Shown: positions 61,473-64,000 of the stretch, piece after piece
How the letters are laid out: every line of letters begins with the position of its first letter
Numbering within the stretch: position 1 is the first letter of the stretch
Assembly: GCF_022539255.1 (NCBI RefSeq)
Contig: NZ_JAKZBV010000001.1
Coordinates: forward strand, 2,852,001 to 2,916,000
Direction of reading: 5' to 3'
Length of the DNA: 64,000 nucleotides
DNA from: Sinomonas terrae
GTDB lineage: Bacteria > Actinomycetota > Actinomycetes > Actinomycetales > Micrococcaceae
Position numbers and translations under genes: made by a program
Notes under the pieces: model-generated
Seen by the model: only the letters and a program-made list of their open reading frames with translations
What the model was told of the DNA's origin: nothing
Database searches by the model: none

Positions 61473-61490
61473 TGTTACTCATGAGTAACA
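61473..61490. promoter_or_regulatory. Perfect 18-bp palindromic operator
   Basis: TGTTACTCATGAGTAACA is an exact inverted repeat. It lies 20 nt upstream of the acyl-CoA dehydrogenase start and overlaps the -10 box. The sequence type (TTACTCATGAGTAA) is typical of fatty-acid and acyl-CoA-responsive TetR operators. Confidence 0.8.
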
Positions 61491-61515
61491 TACAGGGAGT
61501 GGGGGCGGCAAACAA
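61487..61515 (-). promoter_or_regulatory. Promoter of the acyl-CoA dehydrogenase gene
   Basis: On the minus strand TTGTTT (61510-61515) and TATGTT (61487-61492) are spaced by 17 bp. The operator covers the -10 box and the start point. Confidence 0.62.
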
Positions 61516-61778
61516 GGGAATGCTCTTGGGAACGGAGGCGAGGAGGCCGAAAATCGTCGGCGTGGGGAGCCCGACGGGACACGAGAGGTGCGGGAAGTAC
61601 ACGCTGCGCAGAGTTCGACGTCGTCCTGTTGGTGGCCAGCCGGTCGGGTCACCGATGGGAGGTGGGCGAGCTCGGCAAGGGAGTGGAGCTCGTGGCGGAA
61701 ACGCCGGTGACATCCATGGCAGCCCCGGCACCTGCACTCGGCACACTCCGGACCCAACGGTTCATGCTCGTCGGCGGC

Positions 61779-62090
61779 TCAGGCGCGGGAACCGCGACGC
61801 CGCCGGCGGCTGAAGAAGCGCAGGAGAAGACCCAGGGCCGCGAGTCCCAGGCCGAGCACGATGAGGCCCCCGTACAGATGAGTTTGGTCGGAAGCCGCAG
61901 AGCGGCACTCGGCTGTCCAGTCCGTTCCCGGCGGGGCTACAGCACTGGCTGGAACAGGTCCGTAGGCCGTAGGAAACGCGGCACCACAGTGCGGGCCGAC
62001 GGGGAGGGCCAACCCCAAAATCAGACCGAGCACCACGAGAGCAGCCCCCGCCCATAGGTGCCAACGAGGAAAGCCCCTCTGGTCCGCCAT
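61779..62090 (-). CDS. Two-helix membrane protein of unknown function
   Basis: 103 residues. A membrane helix near the N-terminus (WAGAALVVLGLILGLAL), an extracytoplasmic loop with two Cys (GPHCGAAF; TAECRSAASDQTH), a second helix (LYGGLIVLGLGLAALGLLLRFF) and a basic tail RRRRRGSRA are visible. The family is not recognised. Two further small membrane genes follow the same strand upstream and may form a set. Confidence 0.75.
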   Translation of the reverse strand: MADQRGFPRWHLWAGAALVVLGLILGLALPVGPHCGAAFPTAYGPVPASAVAPPGTDWTAECRSAASDQTHLYGGLIVLGLGLAALGLLLRFFSRRRRRGSRA

Positions 62091-62188
62091 CGGCCCTCCC
62101 AGTTCGAGACTCGAGGGTGAATCGCCCTATTGGTCGTTGCCCGTCCACCGGTCTTCCAGACAAGCGGAACTCCGGAACGAAGGTGAGC

Positions 62189-62398
62189 TTACGGCGGAGC
62201 ATCAAGCTTGACCACGGACGAAAGTTGCATCTTCGCGGTCTGGGCGACGACGCCCGCCGCGAACCAAGGGATCATGAGTCCAAGGGCGATGGCCGCGAGG
62301 AGGAGCCCGAGCGCCACGGCGCTGAGCACGACGATCCCGCCCCCGCGAGAACCGCTCGAGTAGAGGTCCGAAAGAGCCCTGCGAGCTCCCGCGCCCAC
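62189..62398 (-). CDS. Small single-helix membrane protein of unknown function
   Basis: 69 residues from a GTG at 62398: MGAGARRALSDLYSSGSRGGG, a helix (IVVLSAVALGLLLAAIALGLMIPWFAAGVVAQT) and a short tail. No homologue is recognised. The neighbours on either side are similar small membrane proteins. Coding status is moderately supported by the hydrophobic composition and frame. Confidence 0.5.
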   Translation of the reverse strand: MGAGARRALSDLYSSGSRGGGIVVLSAVALGLLLAAIALGLMIPWFAAGVVAQTAKMQLSSVVKLDAPP

Positions 62399-62454
62399 AG
62401 GAGAGCCGCCACGCGGCTGAGGGCTCCGAGGGAGTCGATCATGCCCTCACCACG

Positions 62455-62724
62455 CTAGTTCCCCTTGCGCCGCCTGCGGACCGAGACCGCAGCCGACGCT
62501 GCCGATACCACCAGCACGACCGCGAGCATCCCCCAGGCATTCGGAACGAAGTTGACTGCGGGCAGCCCGTTCTCCTCCGTAAACCAGGCTTCGAAGATGC
62601 CCGGAAGGTACGCGCGCGTTCCCGTCGCCCACCCGAACGCGACAGCGGCGATCAGCACGATCACCAGAACGGCCATGCCAACGAACAATCCGCCAAGGGC
62701 GGAGAGGACGACCCTCGCAAACAC
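62455..62724 (-). CDS. Small membrane protein of unknown function
   Basis: 89 residues from a GTG at 62724 with GGAGGAG seven bases upstream. Two hydrophobic helices (VVLSALGGLFVGMAVLVIVLIAAVAFGWA; NAWGMLAVVLVVSAASAAVSV) flank a 27-residue loop, and the tail is RRRRKGN. The function is unknown. It lies just downstream of a decayed ABC ATPase fragment, so it could once have been part of an ABC exporter operon. Confidence 0.75.
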   Translation of the reverse strand: MFARVVLSALGGLFVGMAVLVIVLIAAVAFGWATGTRAYLPGIFEAWFTEENGLPAVNFVPNAWGMLAVVLVVSAASAAVSVRRRRKGN

Positions 62725-62791
62725 CTGTTACTCCTCCGTCTTGGAATTCCACCGAAGCTAGCCGACCGGTCCTGAAAGCACCGACGCGATC

Positions 62792-63050
62792 TTAGCTTCC
62801 CTCTCGCGCGTCAGAGCTGAGAATCGTGACCTCATCGCAGTCACGCTCGGCCCGCAACATATCGTGGGTCGCAATGAGCACCGTTCCGCCCATCCCCGCA
62901 AGCCCGCGAGCCCCGCAAAGCCCGCGAGCATTTCCCTCAACGCGGCCAAGGCATCCGGATCGAGGCCCCGGAACGGTTCGTCGAATATTGCCACCTGAGG
63001 CTGATCACAGAGCCCCAGTGTTGAACGAGGGAAGTCCAGAGCGGGCCCTG
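62792..63050 (-). pseudogene. Frameshifted C-terminal remnant of an ABC transporter ATPase
   Basis: On the minus strand DFPRSTLGLCDQPQVAIFDEPFRGLDPDALAALREM reads as the Walker B region. A direct repeat of about 15 bp (CGCAAGCCCGCGAGC / CGCAAAGCCCGCGAGC near 62897-62930) shifts the frame, and GGTVLIATHDMLRAERDCDEVTIL (H-loop histidine) continues in another frame to TAA at 62792. The N-terminus with Walker A is absent: sequence upstream of about 63050 is unrelated. The gene was probably cut off by an insertion or deletion. Confidence 0.82.
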
Positions 63051-63127
63051 GCTAGTACGAATTCGTGGAACGAATTGGTTGAACACGGCCTTGTTGGATT
63101 TGGGCATCACCCGCTCTCATAATTGGG

Positions 63128-63391
63128 TTAAGGCCTCGTAGAGCCAGAATTTCTAAGCCGTGAAGTATTGCTAGATGCCATAGGCACAAAAAAGACCTCG
63201 AGCGGCACCTCCAGCGCGAGACAGATGAGTTTGGCCGTGCGTACCCCGTTGACGGACTGGGTCTTTCCTGACACGAGGTTATCGATCGTGCCCGGGGCAC
63301 AGCCGACGAAGTTCGCCAGACCGCGGTTCGACAAGCCGCGGAGAGCCATGAGTTCCACTAGTGCCTCAGGCGCTACGAGCTTCATCCGCAT
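63128..63391 (-). CDS. Small XRE-family helix-turn-helix protein
   Basis: 87 residues. The HTH is LVELMALRGLSNRGLANFVGCAPGTIDNLVSGKTQSVNGVRTAKLICLALEVPLEVFF, a Cro/CI-like repressor domain; the rest is a short tail. The ATG at 63391 lies at the edge of an intergenic region with several TTAGGCA repeats and is divergent from a second DNA-binding gene. Sequence is less GC-rich than the chromosome, fitting an acquired or phage-derived regulator. Confidence 0.85.
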   Translation of the reverse strand: MRMKLVAPEALVELMALRGLSNRGLANFVGCAPGTIDNLVSGKTQSVNGVRTAKLICLALEVPLEVFFVPMASSNTSRLRNSGSTRP

Positions 63392-63497
63392 GCCGGCGTG
63401 CCACCCCCCTCAGGTACGTCGATGCCTCGCGCGTGACCCCATTCAATCCACCCGATCAGCACCCGTCAAGTGCAAGGTAACGTCAAATGAACCAAAG

Positions 63498-63624
63498 TTA
63501 GGCAGATCTTAGGCACCCACCGGATGAGATCCCCGAAATCTCGCGGATCGAGGCCTTCCAAAATTAGGCAGATGTTAGGCAGTGCGGGTCGGCGTGTCGG
63601 CAGACGACGGCAAGAGATGCCTAA
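63498..63624. promoter_or_regulatory. Iterated TTAGGCA operator-like repeats
   Basis: TTAGGCAGATCTTAGGCA (63498-63515) and TTAGGCAGATGTTAGGCA (63564-63581) each hold two TTAGGCA boxes 11 bp apart, and an inverted copy TGCCTAA lies at 63618-63624. They sit between the two divergent DNA-binding genes, as operators of a regulatory switch would. Confidence 0.7.
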
Positions 63625-63672
63625 GATTCAGGAGTTGGGCCTGCGCCGTCCAACGGGGACGAGGGGAGAGTG

Positions 63673-64000
63673 ATGAGCCAGCCTGACCTTGGAGCGCTGC
63701 TCGCTGACGCGAAGGCTGCCCGCGGGTGGTCCTTCGAGGCCATGTCGAGGGCTTGCGGCGGAGTGCCGACTGGCAAGAGACTCTTCCAGCTCATCAATTC
63801 GCCGCTCAAGAACTTCCCGGATCCGGATACAATCCGCGGACTCCAGAAGGCCACGGGCGCGAGCGCAACCGAGCTTGTCATGGCTGCCGCGCGATCCCTC
63901 GGGCTGGACGTCACCGAGGCGGACCCTGATGCTCTTCACGTCCCGGGGATCTCAGGAGCATCCGACACCGCGCGTCAGGCGCTGCTCGAGATCGGATGGG
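63673..64000 (+). CDS. Small XRE-like DNA-binding protein, 3' end outside window
   Basis: 109 codons are visible: MSQPDLGALLADAKAARGWSFEAMSRACGGVPTGKRLFQLI as the start of a Cro-like HTH, then NFPDPDTIRGLQKATGASATELVMAAARSLGLDV and DALHVPGISGASDTARQALLEIG. GAGGGGAG lies just upstream. The later half resembles proteins whose HTH is followed by a dimerisation or effector region in prophages and integrative elements. It runs off the window. Together with the divergent gene it looks like a regulatory switch. Confidence 0.75.
   Translation, partial: MSQPDLGALLADAKAARGWSFEAMSRACGGVPTGKRLFQLINSPLKNFPDPDTIRGLQKATGASATELVMAAARSLGLDVTEADPDALHVPGISGASDTARQALLEIGW

Larger units (their letters stand above)
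61453..61778. other. Promoter region of the acyl-CoA dehydrogenase gene and non-coding stretch
   Basis: The right half (61516-61778) shows no gene with good coding signs. A minus-strand Cys/His-rich frame (61479-61757) overlaps the promoter and was not accepted. The left part contains the operator and promoter described separately. Confidence 0.5.

Noticed and set aside
61479..61757. Minus-strand Cys/His-rich 92-codon frame (CAECRCRGCHGCH)
   Set aside because: It resembles a zinc-binding stretch but has no ribosome site and overlaps the acyl-CoA dehydrogenase promoter and operator; composition alone is not enough.

Overview
The window is a high-GC chromosomal segment of an actinobacterium. 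Gene order (rpsB-tsf-pyrH-frr-cdsA; dxr-rseP-ispG; proS; rimP-nusA-ylxR-infB-rbfA-truB-ribF; rpsO-pnp-M16 peptidase), frequent GTG/TTG starts, DUF222/HNH and DUF6318 proteins and many 4-nt ATGA/GTGA overlaps point to the Micrococcaceae (Arthrobacter/Sinomonas-like). The genus is inferred from family content, not from a search. No rRNA, tRNA or CRISPR array was recognised.

Layout. 1-15081 (minus strand): a translation and RNA-metabolism block, rimP to ribF, with tryptophan-catabolic kynA-kynU coupled behind ribF, then rpsO, pnp and a truncated M16 peptidase. 15167-20893: a DUF4439 protein, a VIT-type metal transporter, an APH(6)-like kinase, a TSUP permease and proS. 20939-25724: a membrane-anchored NirK-like multicopper protein, an NnrS-like membrane protein, an Fe-S-type HTH regulator and a divergent DUF2249 protein, together a candidate nitrite/NO module. 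25737-27999: an ABC-2 exporter with its TetR repressor, plus a clear promoter and operator. 28004-33843: a lipoprotein, a GNAT protein, ispG, a YciI-like protein, rseP and dxr.

34001-39744 is an accessory island. A DUF6318 lipoprotein and a PKD-domain secreted protein precede a DUF222/HNH gene. That gene is split by a 1,727-bp insertion bounded by the 9-bp repeat AACCTCGCC. The insertion carries an intact DUF4062 gene and the N-terminal remnant of a serine recombinase starting 26 bp from the right repeat. This is the most unusual structure in the window: a decayed serine-integrase element that still holds a possible defence gene.

39794-52464: a branched-chain amino acid (leucine) catabolic locus, with branched-chain keto-acid dehydrogenase (bkdABC), methylcrotonyl-CoA carboxylase-type subunits, acyl-CoA dehydrogenase, CoA-transferase, MaoC hydratase and a CitE-like lyase. 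A TetR and an Lrp regulator flank it. It closely resembles the M. tuberculosis Rv2495c-Rv2506 locus. 52540-59247: an orphan histidine kinase, a DivIVA-like protein and the cdsA-frr-pyrH-tsf-rpsB block. 59655-62724: an M23-like protein, an acyl-CoA dehydrogenase with a perfect 18-bp palindrome in its promoter, and three small membrane proteins. 62792-64000: a decayed ABC ATPase fragment, then two divergent small DNA-binding genes separated by TTAGGCA iterons, which looks like the edge of a phage-like or integrative element continuing beyond the window.
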